The position numbers were made by a program, and so were the translations under genes. Source: Deltaproteobacteria bacterium (GTDB lineage: Bacteria > Desulfobacterota > Binatia > JACPRU01). Taken from it: a stretch of 59,739 nt of DNA. This document shows, piece after piece, positions 36,607-45,327 of the stretch. The stretch spans positions 1-59,739 of the forward strand of contig JACPRU010000009.1 in NCBI GenBank assembly GCA_016189835.1, written 5' to 3'. Numbering within the stretch: the stretch's first letter is position 1; every line of letters begins with the position of its first letter. The notes below the pieces were generated by a model. It saw only the letters and a program-made list of their open reading frames with translations, made no database searches and was not told the DNA's origin.

Positions 36607-37554
36607 GTGAAGAGAATTCGCTTCCGCAAGCTCAGCCGGCGTTACCTCGACCTCGAGTTCGCCACCGAGGGCGACGTCGTGGTGCGGATCGTCGAGCGCC
36701 CCGGACGTTGGATGGCGGCCGACGACGCCGCCAGGATGGTGGAAGAGCTGCGCTCGGTGGTCTCGCGGGTGCTCGACGGCCGGAGCCTCGACTACGGCGT
36801 CTTCACCGGCGAGAAGCAGAGGCTCGATCGAGCGGTCGTCACCCTGCTCTCCGAGCGCGGGACCGGCAAGCCGATCGCCTTCAACGCGCTGTCGCTCCTC
36901 GGCGTGCCGCTGCGCGGGCGCAGCCTGGACGTGATCCATCTCGGGCTGGCGATGGTCGATCCGGCGCACCGCGGCCGCAGGCTCTCGTCGGTGCTCTACG
37001 GGGTCACCTGCGCGCTGCTGTTCTTCCGCAACCAGCTCCGGCCGATCTGGGTCACCAACGTCTCGCAGGTGCCGGCGGTCGTCGGCATGGTGACCGAGAC
37101 GTTCGGCAACGTCTTCCCCTCTCCCGACCCGCGCAAGCGCCGCTCCTACGATCACCTGATGATCGCCCGCGAGATCATGAGGTCGCATCGCGCGGTCTTC
37201 GGCGTGAGCGAAGAAGCCGGGTTCGACGAGCGGCGGTTCGTCATCACCAACGCCTACACCGGGGGCTCGGAAAGCTTGAAGAAGTCGGTCGCCGAAGCGC
37301 AAGCGCACCGCATCGACGCCTACAACCAGATGTGCGCGCGAGAGCTCGACTACGACGTCGGCGACGACTTCCTGCAGGTCGGCCAGATCGACTTGCAGAC
37401 CGCCCGCAACTTCCTGCTGCGCGACGTCCCGCGCGCGTGGCTGCGGTCGCTCGTCTATCCGCTGATGTTCCTGCTGGTCGGCAATTCGCTTCTCCCCGTG
37501 CTGCACTGGCTGAGCCCGGGGCGTCCCATGGGGGATCTCAGACCACGAGCGTGA
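36607..37554 (+). CDS. GNAT-like protein with C-terminal membrane segment
   Basis: 315 residues from GTG 36607. The core has an acetyltransferase-like strand-turn-helix, VIHLGLAMVDPAHRGRRLSS (about 118-137), which recalls the pyrophosphate loop of GNAT enzymes, then VLYGVTCALLFFRNQ and VTNVSQVPAVVGMV. The last third includes YDVGDDFLQVGQ and a hydrophobic segment LVYPLMFLLVGNSLLPVL (about 283-300). I do not recognise the exact family. It is paired with the 7TM gene 44 bases downstream. Confidence 0.6.
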   Translation: MKRIRFRKLSRRYLDLEFATEGDVVVRIVERPGRWMAADDAARMVEELRSVVSRVLDGRSLDYGVFTGEKQRLDRAVVTLLSERGTGKPIAFNALSLLGVPLRGRSLDVIHLGLAMVDPAHRGRRLSSVLYGVTCALLFFRNQLRPIWVTNVSQVPAVVGMVTETFGNVFPSPDPRKRRSYDHLMIAREIMRSHRAVFGVSEEAGFDERRFVITNAYTGGSESLKKSVAEAQAHRIDAYNQMCARELDYDVGDDFLQVGQIDLQTARNFLLRDVPRAWLRSLVYPLMFLLVGNSLLPVLHWLSPGRPMGDLRPRA

Positions 37555-37598
37555 CGGCCGCGGGCCCGGCTGCGCGTCCGTCTCACAAGGAGACCGTG

Positions 37599-38840
37599 AT
37601 GCTCTCGAACCTCTCGGGCCGCGACGTCGCCGACATCTTCGTCACGTGGGCCGCGGCGTTCGGCGTGCTCGCCTACGCGACGTACCTCGGCCGCGGCCGC
37701 GCGCGCAGCACGATCGAGAGCCGAACCCTCTTTCTCCTCTACTGCGTGGGCGCGCTGTTCTTCGTTCGCGGGTTCTATTGGCTGAACGACGAGAACTCGC
37801 TGCTCGGGGTGCTGACCTTCGTGCCGGTGACGCTCTTTCCGCTCGCCTCGACCCTGTTCGTCGAAGCGCTGCTGCGCCGGCACACGCACCTCCTGCTCAA
37901 GCTCTACGTCGCCGCCGGAACGATCGTCTTTCTCTACGCCGACCTCTTCGAGGGACTGGCGTCGAAGACGGAGCTGCTCGGCGGGCTGCTGTTCTTCCTG
38001 GTATCGACGCTCGCCGCGCTCACCGTTCAAGTGATGACCCGCGACCGCCGCCAGCTGTCCGCCGCGGAAAACCGCTTCATCGACGTGATCGCGCTGGCGG
38101 CGGTCGCACTGGTTCCTCTGGCGGTGACGGACTACCGAAAAGTCTTCACCTGGATCCGCGCGCCGCGAATGGGCGGGATCGCCGGCCTGCTGTTCGTCTG
38201 GGCGCTGATGCGGCCGGCCGGCGACGCGCGGCCGGTATGGGCCCTCGGGCTCGAGGGTCTCGGCGTGGTGGCGCGCAGCGCGATCGTCGCGATCGTGCTG
38301 ATCGTGGCGCTCGGCGCGGCGGGCGCCGCGTCCTTCGCCGACGCGCTGGCCATCGCCTTGGCCGCGACCCTGGCGACGATCGTGCTCGAGCGGCTCAAGG
38401 CTCTGCAGCTCGAAGATCGCGAGGCGTCGTTCCTGAACTGGCTGCTGCGAGCCGACACCCGCTCGTTCGAGGGGCTGATCGGGTCCCTGCGCGACCTTCC
38501 GCTCACCGAGGAGCACATCGCGCTGAGGGGAGCCGACCTGGAGGGCTACGACGCCGCGGCGATCTCCCGGCTGTTCGCCGGGGACGACGCGCTGCTCAGC
38601 CGCTCGTCCCTGCGACACGAGACCACCGCGCGCGGTGAAGCGGCCCTGGAGGCCATGGAGGAGCTGGTCGACATCCTCGAGAAGTATGAAATGACGCACG
38701 TCGCGCTGGTGTGTCACCAGCCGCCGACGCTTCTGCTGCTCAATCTTCCGCTGGTCGCCGGGCAGCTCTACGAGACCCAGGTGCGGCTGATCGAGAAGCA
38801 GTTTCGACTGCTGGAGCGAGACGCGCCGGCGGTTGCGTGA
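37599..38840 (+). CDS. Multi-helix (about 7TM) membrane protein with cytoplasmic helical tail
   Basis: 413 residues, ATG behind a good AAGGAGACCGTG. The first ~265 residues contain about seven to nine membrane helices (FVTWAAAFGVLAYATYL, LFLLYCVGALFFVRGFYW, LLGVLTFVPVTLFPLAS, LYVAAGTIVFLYADLF, FFLVSTLAALTVQVM, VALVPLAV, SAIVAIVLIVALGAAGAA). A soluble tail from about 270 ends in a leucine-rich helix (LLLLNLPLVAGQLYETQV). The layout recalls 7TM sensor modules, but no kinase or cyclase domain is attached. Probably co-expressed with the GNAT-like gene. Not recognised. Confidence 0.6.
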   Translation: MLSNLSGRDVADIFVTWAAAFGVLAYATYLGRGRARSTIESRTLFLLYCVGALFFVRGFYWLNDENSLLGVLTFVPVTLFPLASTLFVEALLRRHTHLLLKLYVAAGTIVFLYADLFEGLASKTELLGGLLFFLVSTLAALTVQVMTRDRRQLSAAENRFIDVIALAAVALVPLAVTDYRKVFTWIRAPRMGGIAGLLFVWALMRPAGDARPVWALGLEGLGVVARSAIVAIVLIVALGAAGAASFADALAIALAATLATIVLERLKALQLEDREASFLNWLLRADTRSFEGLIGSLRDLPLTEEHIALRGADLEGYDAAAISRLFAGDDALLSRSSLRHETTARGEAALEAMEELVDILEKYEMTHVALVCHQPPTLLLLNLPLVAGQLYETQVRLIEKQFRLLERDAPAVA

Positions 38841-38871
38841 GGCGGAGCGGGGCTGGAACTCCGCCGTGGGT

Positions 38872-39729
38872 TCAGGATGGGGGGCTGCTCGGCTCGGTGC
38901 CGACCGGCGCCACCGGCGCGACGGCCGGCAGCGTGGCGGCAGGCAGCGCGACCGGCGGCGCCGTCTCGCCCGACGCCACCGCCGTGCCGAAAGTGCCCGG
39001 CGGGAATGGCCCAAACACGGCGGCCACCAGCGACTCCATCCCGGCGGCATCGAGGTCCACGGACTGGGACAGAACCACGTTGGCCCACAGGACGTCGCCG
39101 TTCGAGCCGTCGACGAGCGCGAGGGCCAAGACCGCCCCCTTGCTCGGGTAGACTGGCACCGCGGTGCCGAGGGTGAGAACGCCGATCATGACGCTCTTCG
39201 CCATGTCCTTGGCGACCTCCCCGCCCGACTTGTAGAAGCCCTCGACATGGACGAGTGCCACGACGTCGGCGCCGAGCGGGTCTGCCACGCGGCTCGCCTG
39301 GGAGCCGAGCGAGCGCCGCACTCGCGCTGCGGCGTCGGCGCGCATCTGAAGCGAACGGTAGAGATCGCCCATGGCGTCGGCGAACAACCCCTGGAGCTGC
39401 GTGGCCTGGAAGCGGACGTCCGCTCCCGGAGCGACGCCGGCCGAATCGAGGTCGAGCGTGGTGAGGCCGCGCTCGCGAAGCCGGCTCGCGATGAGCCCCG
39501 GCAAAACGCGCTTCGCGCTCTCCTCTTCGGCGGCGAGGCGCGGATTGTCGCCCTCGAACGTGATCAGCTTGAAGCTCACGTCGGGAGGGAGAACCACGGC
39601 GCGGGCGATGCGGGAGCGCCGAGCTTCCAGCTCCGGATGCGCGCGCGTCGTCGTCACGCAGGCCGAGAGCGCCGCCGACGCGAGAGCGGCGACGGCGAGG
39701 ACGAGATGCGGGGTTGGCGATGACTTCAT
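38872..39729 (-). CDS. Lipoprotein of unknown function
   Basis: 285 residues. Signal peptide with lipobox LSAC (Cys about 24) after a hydrophobic core HLVLAVAALASAA. Mature part has VVLPPDVSFKLITFEGDNP, RLRERGLTTLDLDSAG and VVALVHVEGFYKSGG, an arrangement like that of outer-membrane-associated proteins that assemble ABC-type or curli-like beta/alpha domains (TolB/CsgG-type N-domain), but no firm family. The tail is Pro/Ala/Val-rich. Overlaps the M48 protease gene (ATGA), so the two are a unit. Confidence 0.65.
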   Translation of the reverse strand: MKSSPTPHLVLAVAALASAALSACVTTTRAHPELEARRSRIARAVVLPPDVSFKLITFEGDNPRLAAEEESAKRVLPGLIASRLRERGLTTLDLDSAGVAPGADVRFQATQLQGLFADAMGDLYRSLQMRADAAARVRRSLGSQASRVADPLGADVVALVHVEGFYKSGGEVAKDMAKSVMIGVLTLGTAVPVYPSKGAVLALALVDGSNGDVLWANVVLSQSVDLDAAGMESLVAAVFGPFPPGTFGTAVASGETAPPVALPAATLPAVAPVAPVGTEPSSPPS

Positions 39730-41183
39730 GAGCTGACCTCCTGAAGAACGCGTTCGATCGCGCGGCGGTCGGCGGCGACGCCGGCGTCGCGCAGGTAGAG
39801 CGAGAGCTCGGCGCGGGCCGTGGCGCGGTCGCCACGGTCGCGGGCGAGCAAGCCGAGGCCCCGGTGCGCGGGGCCGAAGGAGGGGTCGAGTCCGAGGGCG
39901 CGGCGGAACGCCGCCTCGGCCGCGGCCCGTTCGCCGTCGACTCGCGCCCGCAGCGACGCGACGTCTTTTCCCGGCCGCACACCCCGACCGAGCGCCGCTT
40001 CACGCGCCGCACCCTCGGGGTCGGCGGCCATCGAGCGATGCGCCTCTCCCGCCTGGCAGAGCAGCGCGGGATCGGCGCCGCGGCGAGCGAGCGCCGCTTC
40101 GGCGTCGCCGAGCGCCCGCGCGTAAAGCTGGCGCTGCAGCGCGAGATCGATCGTTCGCAGCGAGACTCCACGCGAGGCGAAGAGGTACCGGTCGCGGCCG
40201 TCTTCGCCGGCCGCGCCGCCGCCGAGCGGTGACAGGGCCGCCCGCGCCGCCGTCTCGCGCTCGGCGGCGGCGGGATGATCGCTGAACAAGAACGCGCTCG
40301 TCCCACCCGGCCGCCCAGGGTCGTCGAGCAGCGCAAAGGTCCGCACGGCCTCTTCGCCGCGGTATCCGGCGCCGACGAGCATGCGAATCGCCTCACGGTC
40401 GGCCTCCGCCTCGGCTTCCTGACCGTGCCCGTTCACCGACGCCGCGTAGGTGAGGCCGATCATTGGGCCGGCAAGCGCCCCGACGAAGATGTCCGCGATC
40501 TTCGCCTTGGTGGTGACGCTCCTCACGTACCGCAGGCGCGCCAGGCTGTGGCCGCGGGCGACGTGCACGGCCTCGTGCGCGAGGACGTAGGCGAGCTGCG
40601 CCTCGCTCTCGATCCGCGCGAGTAGGCCGGCATGGACGTACACGGCGCCGTTCGGCATCGCGAAGGCGTTGACGAACGGGTCGCGCAGCACCGCGAAGTG
40701 ATAGCTCGGGCCGCCGAGCCCTCCCGCCGAGACCACGCGACGGCCGATCGAGTCGACGTAGGCCTGCAGCGCCGGCTCGTCGTCGACGAGACCCTTCTCC
40801 CGCAGCTCGCGCTCGGCCTGCTCGGATTCAACCAGCAACTCCGCGACGTCCGGATCGACACCCGCTGGAGCGGGCGTCGGCGGCGCCGCGGGCCGGGCAG
40901 CGCAGCCAAGTAGCGTGGCGACGAGCGCCATCGACCACAGCAGCGGGGGCATGCGGCGTGCCGCCGAGGGCCGGGGTCGTGACGGATCCGCGGGCGCTTC
41001 GCGCCGAGCGGCCGCGCTGCAGCGCGCCCTGCCGTCCAGCGCCAGCTCGGCGAAGCGGCGCCACTCGCGGTCACCGACGCGCACCCATTCCTCCCACCAG
41101 CCGTCACCGCACGACCGCGCCACTGCAGCGTGGCCGGTGGACGAGCGCTCGAAATGCGCGTTGTAAGGCTTCGCGATCATCAT
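39726..41183 (-). CDS. M48-family zinc metalloprotease with C-terminal TPR region
   Basis: 485 residues if started at 41183. The zinc site is LAHEAVHVARGH (HExxH at about 203-207) with the third ligand in EAEAEADREA; YAVYVHAGLL-like and NAFAMPNGAVYVHAG are the BepA/LoiP-type substrate strands. A TPR-like tail begins about 400. A lipoprotein signal (MPPLLWSMALVATLLGC) starts at residue 78, that is at ATG 40952. If that is the true start, the enzyme is a 408-residue envelope lipoprotein; if the long form is made, the preceding WWEEWVRVGDREWRRF part is a separate cytosolic-looking segment. A GAGGG site favours 41183, the lipobox favours 40952. Probably a periplasmic quality-control protease. Confidence 0.82.
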   Translation of the reverse strand: MMIAKPYNAHFERSSTGHAAVARSCGDGWWEEWVRVGDREWRRFAELALDGRARCSAAARREAPADPSRPRPSAARRMPPLLWSMALVATLLGCAARPAAPPTPAPAGVDPDVAELLVESEQAERELREKGLVDDEPALQAYVDSIGRRVVSAGGLGGPSYHFAVLRDPFVNAFAMPNGAVYVHAGLLARIESEAQLAYVLAHEAVHVARGHSLARLRYVRSVTTKAKIADIFVGALAGPMIGLTYAASVNGHGQEAEAEADREAIRMLVGAGYRGEEAVRTFALLDDPGRPGGTSAFLFSDHPAAAERETAARAALSPLGGGAAGEDGRDRYLFASRGVSLRTIDLALQRQLYARALGDAEAALARRGADPALLCQAGEAHRSMAADPEGAAREAALGRGVRPGKDVASLRARVDGERAAAEAAFRRALGLDPSFGPAHRGLGLLARDRGDRATARAELSLYLRDAGVAADRRAIERVLQEVSS

Positions 41184-41625
41184 CGACGTTCCCTCGCGGC
41201 GGCGCCGGTCAGCTTCCGCAGCCGCTCACGTGCGTCTCGACGTGGCCGAGCGGATGTGCCCCTCGGGAGCATAGAAGCGCGCGTTGCTCAGGAAGCCAGC
41301 CCGATGATCTCTTCCCCTTCATGGCTCTCCTCCCTGAGGCTTTCGCCTCTCGCCTTCGTTGGGCGAAACTCTGGAGCTAGAGCCGCGGCGGGAAAAGCGA
41401 CAAGGCGCGGCAGAACGCGGATGTCGCCGTTTGTCGCCTCGACCGCGGCGGGGCGGGAGCCGGGCCGTCGGGATCAGCCGACGGAAGGTCCGGCCGGCGT
41501 GCCGCCCGCCGGGCACCGCCTGCGCCCGGGGGTGCCGGCTACGAGGACTCGAAGGTACCCGGCGTGGGCCGACGCCGCACGGCGGGCTCCGCAAGCGAGC
41601 CGCGGGCACCGCGCCGGGCGGGACG
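41184..41625 (-). other. Intergenic, with paired hairpins and a damaged small reading frame
   Basis: 442 bases upstream of the M48 gene. On the minus strand two adjacent hairpins occur: TCGCC-CAACGAA-GGCGA and GAGGC-GAAA-GCCTC (41336-41367 region), the second with a GNRA-type loop, followed by GGGAGGAG and a possible ATG-started 37-codon peptide. In another frame a run reads VEATNGDIRVLPRLVAF then LAPEFRPTKARGE and EGEEIIGLAS-stop (TGA at 41288-41290); one base shift allows FLSNARFYAPEGHIRSATSR to 41226. Codon bias is weak, so I call no gene. No known riboswitch matched. Confidence 0.35.
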
Positions 41626-42225
41626 CTACCTCGAAGCGACCCGCTCCTGGTAGACGAGGATCTCGATGCGGCGGTTGCGCAGCCGGCCGTTTCGCGTCTT
41701 GTTGTCGGCGAGCGGCTTGGTCGCGCCGTAGGAGACGACGTGGACGCCGAGCGGCTCCATGCCCTTCTCGCCGACCAGGTAGGCGGCGACCCGCGACGCG
41801 CGCCGCTGGCCGAGCTCGTAGTTGAAGTCCTCCGGCCCCGTCGAGTCGGTGTGGCCGGCGACCACGAACACGCGCGCGGCCGCCGCCCCCGCGGCGCCGC
41901 CCGCGCTCTCGTCCAGCTCCTTCAGGAAGCGGTCGATCTCGGTCTTGGCGTGTCGGGTGAGCGTCGCCGAGGCGGTGCTGAAGACCGCGCCCTCCTTCAT
42001 GTCGAGCACGAGCTTGCGCTCGAGCTGGAGGTTCTGCAGGCCGGCGAGCGCGCGGTCGGCCTTGCCGTCGACCTCGCCGAGGCGGCGCTCGGTGCCGTCG
42101 ATGCGCCCGTTGACGACGTCGAGCTGCTCGCGCACCCAGTTGCGGGTCGCCACGCAGCCCTGCAGGGCGAGCGCCGCGAGGGCGCCGGCCAGCACGGGGA
42201 TTCGGATCCGATGAGAGTCGTCCAT
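41626..42225 (-). CDS. OmpA-family lipoprotein
   Basis: 199 residues. Lipoprotein signal with lipobox LQGC (about 21-24). A helical stretch (LDVVNGRIDGTERRLGEVDG) is followed by the OmpA_C peptidoglycan-binding domain: FVVAGHTDSTGPEDFNYELG (about 121-140), QRRASRVAAYLV, SYGATKPLADNKTRNGRLRN and RRIEILVYQE, with the two Asp/Arg residues that contact diaminopimelate. It tethers the outer membrane to peptidoglycan. Likely monocistronic. Confidence 0.88.
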   Translation of the reverse strand: MDDSHRIRIPVLAGALAALALQGCVATRNWVREQLDVVNGRIDGTERRLGEVDGKADRALAGLQNLQLERKLVLDMKEGAVFSTASATLTRHAKTEIDRFLKELDESAGGAAGAAAARVFVVAGHTDSTGPEDFNYELGQRRASRVAAYLVGEKGMEPLGVHVVSYGATKPLADNKTRNGRLRNRRIEILVYQERVASR

Positions 42226-42275
42226 CGTGGGCCTCCTTCCGCCGGAGTTCTCCGGCTCGGCCAGGCGCGAAGCTC

Positions 42276-43292
42276 CTAACGAAAACCCGGCAGCACTTCC
42301 CGGGCGAACAGCTCGAGCGAGCGCGTCGCCTTACGCGGGTCCATGCCCGGAAGCTGCGTGCTCATGATGAAGTGCGTGCAGAGATAGTCGCGGCGAAAGC
42401 GCTCGAGCTTCTCGGCCACCTGGTCGGGCGTGCCGATCATCACCGCGCGGCCGAAGCCGGAGGAGCGGATGTCCTGCGGCCGTTCGATCGTCCACATCTG
42501 GTCGTCGCCGGGGGCGTCGTTGGCCTCGGCGAGGATCTCGCCGTAGTACTGCATCATGCTGAAGATGTGCTCCTGGGTATCCTCCCACGCCTGGTCTTCG
42601 CTCCGCGCGACGTAGACCATGCGCAGTTGCGCGATCGAGAAGTCGTCGGGATTCCGCCCGCACTGGCGCAGGGTGGCGACGTAGGCCGGAGCCGGGTCGG
42701 GACCGAGCGTCGCCATCAGGTGGCAGCCGAGCCGAGCCGCTCGGCGGGTCGCCTGCGCGGTGCGCGCGCCGATCCACAGCGGCGGATGGGGCTGCTGCAC
42801 GGGCCGCGGCGAAAGCGACAGGTCGCGCACCTTGGTGAACCGTCCGTCGAACGTCACTCGCTCTTCCCGCCACAGCCGCTGCACGAGATCGACTCCTTCA
42901 GCCAACCGCGCCGAACGCTCCTCGCGCGGCATGCACAGCGCCTCGAACTCCTGGTGCGCATACCCCTGCCCGACCCCGAGGTCGAAGCGGCCGCCGGAGA
43001 GGATGTCGACGCAGGTCGCGTCCTCGGCCACCCGCACCGGATGCTGGAACGGCAGCAGCAGGACGAACGTGCCGATGCGGATGCGTTCGGTGCGGGCGGC
43101 CACGGCGGCGGCGGTCGGCAGCAGCGAGGGGTTGTAGCCGTCGGCGGTGAAGTGATGCTCGGTCAGCCACACGTTGTCGTAGCCGAGCTGCTCGCCGCGC
43201 ACGATCTGCTCGAGGATCGCGCGATAGAGATCGGCCGACGGACGGCGCCAGGGGAGCGGGTTGCGGAAGTCCTCCATGAAGCCGAACTTCAT
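42276..43292 (-). CDS. LLM-class flavin-dependent oxidoreductase
   Basis: 338 residues, ATG behind GGGAGGTGAAGAA. Luciferase-like TIM barrel: GYDNVWLTEHHFTADGYNPS (about 36-55), RTERIRIGTFVLLLPFQHPV, SGGRFDLGVGQGYAHQEFEAL and IMSTQLPGMDP. The EHHF motif and the family pattern point to an FMN/FMNH2 or F420-dependent alkanal monooxygenase-like enzyme. Which cofactor is used cannot be decided from sequence. Lies 87 bases behind a dienelactone hydrolase-like gene. Confidence 0.87.
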   Translation of the reverse strand: MKFGFMEDFRNPLPWRRPSADLYRAILEQIVRGEQLGYDNVWLTEHHFTADGYNPSLLPTAAAVAARTERIRIGTFVLLLPFQHPVRVAEDATCVDILSGGRFDLGVGQGYAHQEFEALCMPREERSARLAEGVDLVQRLWREERVTFDGRFTKVRDLSLSPRPVQQPHPPLWIGARTAQATRRAARLGCHLMATLGPDPAPAYVATLRQCGRNPDDFSIAQLRMVYVARSEDQAWEDTQEHIFSMMQYYGEILAEANDAPGDDQMWTIERPQDIRSSGFGRAVMIGTPDQVAEKLERFRRDYLCTHFIMSTQLPGMDPRKATRSLELFAREVLPGFR

Positions 43293-43378
43293 TTCTTCAC
43301 CTCCCGGCCCTTTGTGCACCGCGCGGCTCGGGCCGTCGACAGGGAAATCGCATCCGAGCGAAGATCGAAGCGCGACCC

Positions 43379-44245
43379 TCAGGCGACGCCGTGCGCGCGG
43401 AACCAGGCCTGCAGGCGTCGCCAGCCGTCCTGAGCGGCCTCGGCGCGGTAGCTCGGGCGATAGTCGGCGTGAAAGCCGTGCGGGGCGTCGGCATAGACGA
43501 CGATCTCGCTCGGCTTGCCGGCGGCCTGCAGCGCGACGCGCATCTTCTCGACGTCGGCGAGCGGGATCCCCGGATCGGCGCCGCCGTAGAGGCCGAGCAC
43601 CGGCGCCCGCAGCTCGCCCGCCACGTCGATCGGATACCTGGGCTGACGATCGCTGGTCGCGCCGGCGAGCCGCCCGTACCACGCGACCCCCGCCCGCAGC
43701 CGCGCGCTGTGCGCGGCGTAGAGCCACACGATCCTGCCTCCCCAGCAGAAGCCGGTGATGCCGAGCCTGCGGATGTCGCCCTCGCCGCTCTGCTCGGCCC
43801 AGCGGACGGTCGCGTCGAGGTCGCCGAGCACCTGCGCATCGGGGACCTTCGAGACCACCTTGGAGACGATCTCGTCGATGTCGGCGGGGCGCGAGACGTC
43901 TCCCTGTCGCGCGTACAGCTCGGGAGCCACCGCCAGGTAGCCGAGCTTGGCGAGCCGGCGGCAGACGTCGCGGATGTGCTCGTGCACGCCGAAGATCTCC
44001 TGCACGACCAGCACCACCGGGAACGGCCCGCCGCGCTCCGGCCTGGCCCGATACCCGGGGAGATCGGCGCCTTCCGCCGCGATCGTCACCGCGCCCGCCT
44101 CCAGACCGCTGGTGTCGGTGCCGATCACGGTCTGCGCCTGGACCGGCCGCACGGCGGCCGCGAAGCCGACCGCCAGCGACGTGGTCACGAACTCCCGGCG
44201 CGTGATTTTCGTTCCCGGCTTCCGATCGGTCGCCCGTCCCGGCAT
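43379..44245 (-). CDS. Dienelactone hydrolase family protein, Tat-exported
   Basis: 288 residues, ATG behind GGAGGGAGCGACG. The N-terminus [20 protein letters not shown] is a twin-arginine signal (RREF), so the protein is probably exported folded. The alpha/beta hydrolase shows [37 protein letters not shown] (nucleophile Cys in GFCWGG, about 160-165), [15 protein letters not shown] and [16 protein letters not shown] (His). Nucleophile Cys is the mark of dienelactone hydrolase. It opens lactone rings or related esters; natural substrate unknown. Confidence 0.88.
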   Translation of the reverse strand: MPGRATDRKPGTKITRREFVTTSLAVGFAAAVRPVQAQTVIGTDTSGLEAGAVTIAAEGADLPGYRARPERGGPFPVVLVVQEIFGVHEHIRDVCRRLAKLGYLAVAPELYARQGDVSRPADIDEIVSKVVSKVPDAQVLGDLDATVRWAEQSGEGDIRRLGITGFCWGGRIVWLYAAHSARLRAGVAWYGRLAGATSDRQPRYPIDVAGELRAPVLGLYGGADPGIPLADVEKMRVALQAAGKPSEIVVYADAPHGFHADYRPSYRAEAAQDGWRRLQAWFRAHGVA

Positions 44246-44347
44246 CGTCGCTCCCTCCGTTCGAAGGGCCCTCGCTGCCTCGCTGCGGCATCGCTTATAG
44301 GCCCGAGCGACGAAGAAATCACGCGGCCTCGTGTTCGGCGCGTTGCC

Positions 44348-44382
44348 GCAAGCCGGCCCCCGGCCTCGACTTGCAAGCCGGC
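44348..44382. repeat. Direct repeat GCAAGCCGGC, 25 bases apart
   Basis: GCAAGCCGGC occurs at 44348-44357 and 44373-44382 in the 205-base gap between the divergent Tat-hydrolase and SDR genes. The second copy adjoins the palindrome AAGCCGGCTT. This may be a regulator site; a weak -35/-10 pair (TCGACT / GTATCT) overlaps it for the SDR gene. Confidence 0.3.
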
Positions 44383-44450
44383 TTTCAGTATCTCGCGATC
44401 GTGCAGGCGCCGCGGCTTCTCCAGGCGATGCCGGACGGGGAGGAACTTCG

Positions 44451-45272
44451 ATGACGCAGCTCGCAGGCAAGGTGGCGCTGGTGACCGGGGGAGCGCGCGG
44501 GATCGGGCGCGGCATCGCTCTGGCGCTCGCCGAGGCCGGGGCCGACGTGGCGATCGCGGAGGTCGAGCGCGTGGCCAGCGCCGCCCAGCAGTACCGCGAT
44601 GCGGCGCTCGGCGGCTTCACCCTCGCCCAGCAGACGGTGCGCGAGATCACCGCGCTCGGCCGCAAGGCGATCGCGGTTCAGGCCGATGTCGCGCGCAGGG
44701 CGGATACGCTGCGGATGGTGCACGACACGGTCGACGAGCTCGGCGGCCTGGACGTCCTGGTCTGCAACGCGGGCGTGGTCAGCGTCTCGCCGGTCGCCAG
44801 CCTGACCGAGGAGGCGTGGGACCTGACGATGGCGGTCAACGTGAAGGGTGTCTTCCTGTCCTGCCAGGCGGCCATTCCCGAGCTCGCGAAGCGCCGCGGC
44901 GCCTCGATCATCAACATCGCCTCGGTGGCCGGAAAGAACGGTTTCCCGGGGGTGGCGCACTACTGCGCTTCGAAGTTCGCCGTGGTCGGCTTCACGAGCT
45001 CTCTCGCCAAGGAGCTCGCCGCCGCGGGGATCCGCGTGAACGCCATCTGTCCGGGGATCCTGCGCACGCAGATGTGGGAGTACCTCGCGGAGGCCATGGG
45101 CGACTCCGGCGAGTCGAAAGAGGAAACCTGGCAGCGCTACGTCAAGGGATTGATCCCGCTCGGCCGGCCGCAGACGCCGCAAGACATCGGCCAGCTCGCC
45201 GTCTATCTGGCGGCCGCCGAGAACGTCACCGGCCAGGCGATCAACGTCGACGGCGGCATCGAGCTGCACTGA
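44451..45272 (+). CDS. SDR-family NAD(P)-dependent oxidoreductase
   Basis: 273 residues, ATG behind GGGGAGGAACTTCG. Classical [23 protein letters not shown] (about 9-28), [12 protein letters not shown] (NAG, about 105-116), [10 protein letters not shown] (catalytic Ser) and [12 protein letters not shown] (YxxxK, about 166-177), then [11 protein letters not shown]. The substrate is unknown; the nearest generic fit is 3-oxoacyl reductase or polyol dehydrogenase. It is followed 55 bases later by the AhpD-like selenoprotein. Confidence 0.9.
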   Translation: MTQLAGKVALVTGGARGIGRGIALALAEAGADVAIAEVERVASAAQQYRDAALGGFTLAQQTVREITALGRKAIAVQADVARRADTLRMVHDTVDELGGLDVLVCNAGVVSVSPVASLTEEAWDLTMAVNVKGVFLSCQAAIPELAKRRGASIINIASVAGKNGFPGVAHYCASKFAVVGFTSSLAKELAAAGIRVNAICPGILRTQMWEYLAEAMGDSGESKEETWQRYVKGLIPLGRPQTPQDIGQLAVYLAAAENVTGQAINVDGGIELH

Positions 45273-45327
45273 GCGCCGCCGCGTCGGCCCTCTTGCATTG
45301 GCCGTCGCGCCGAAGCAAACGTCGCTC

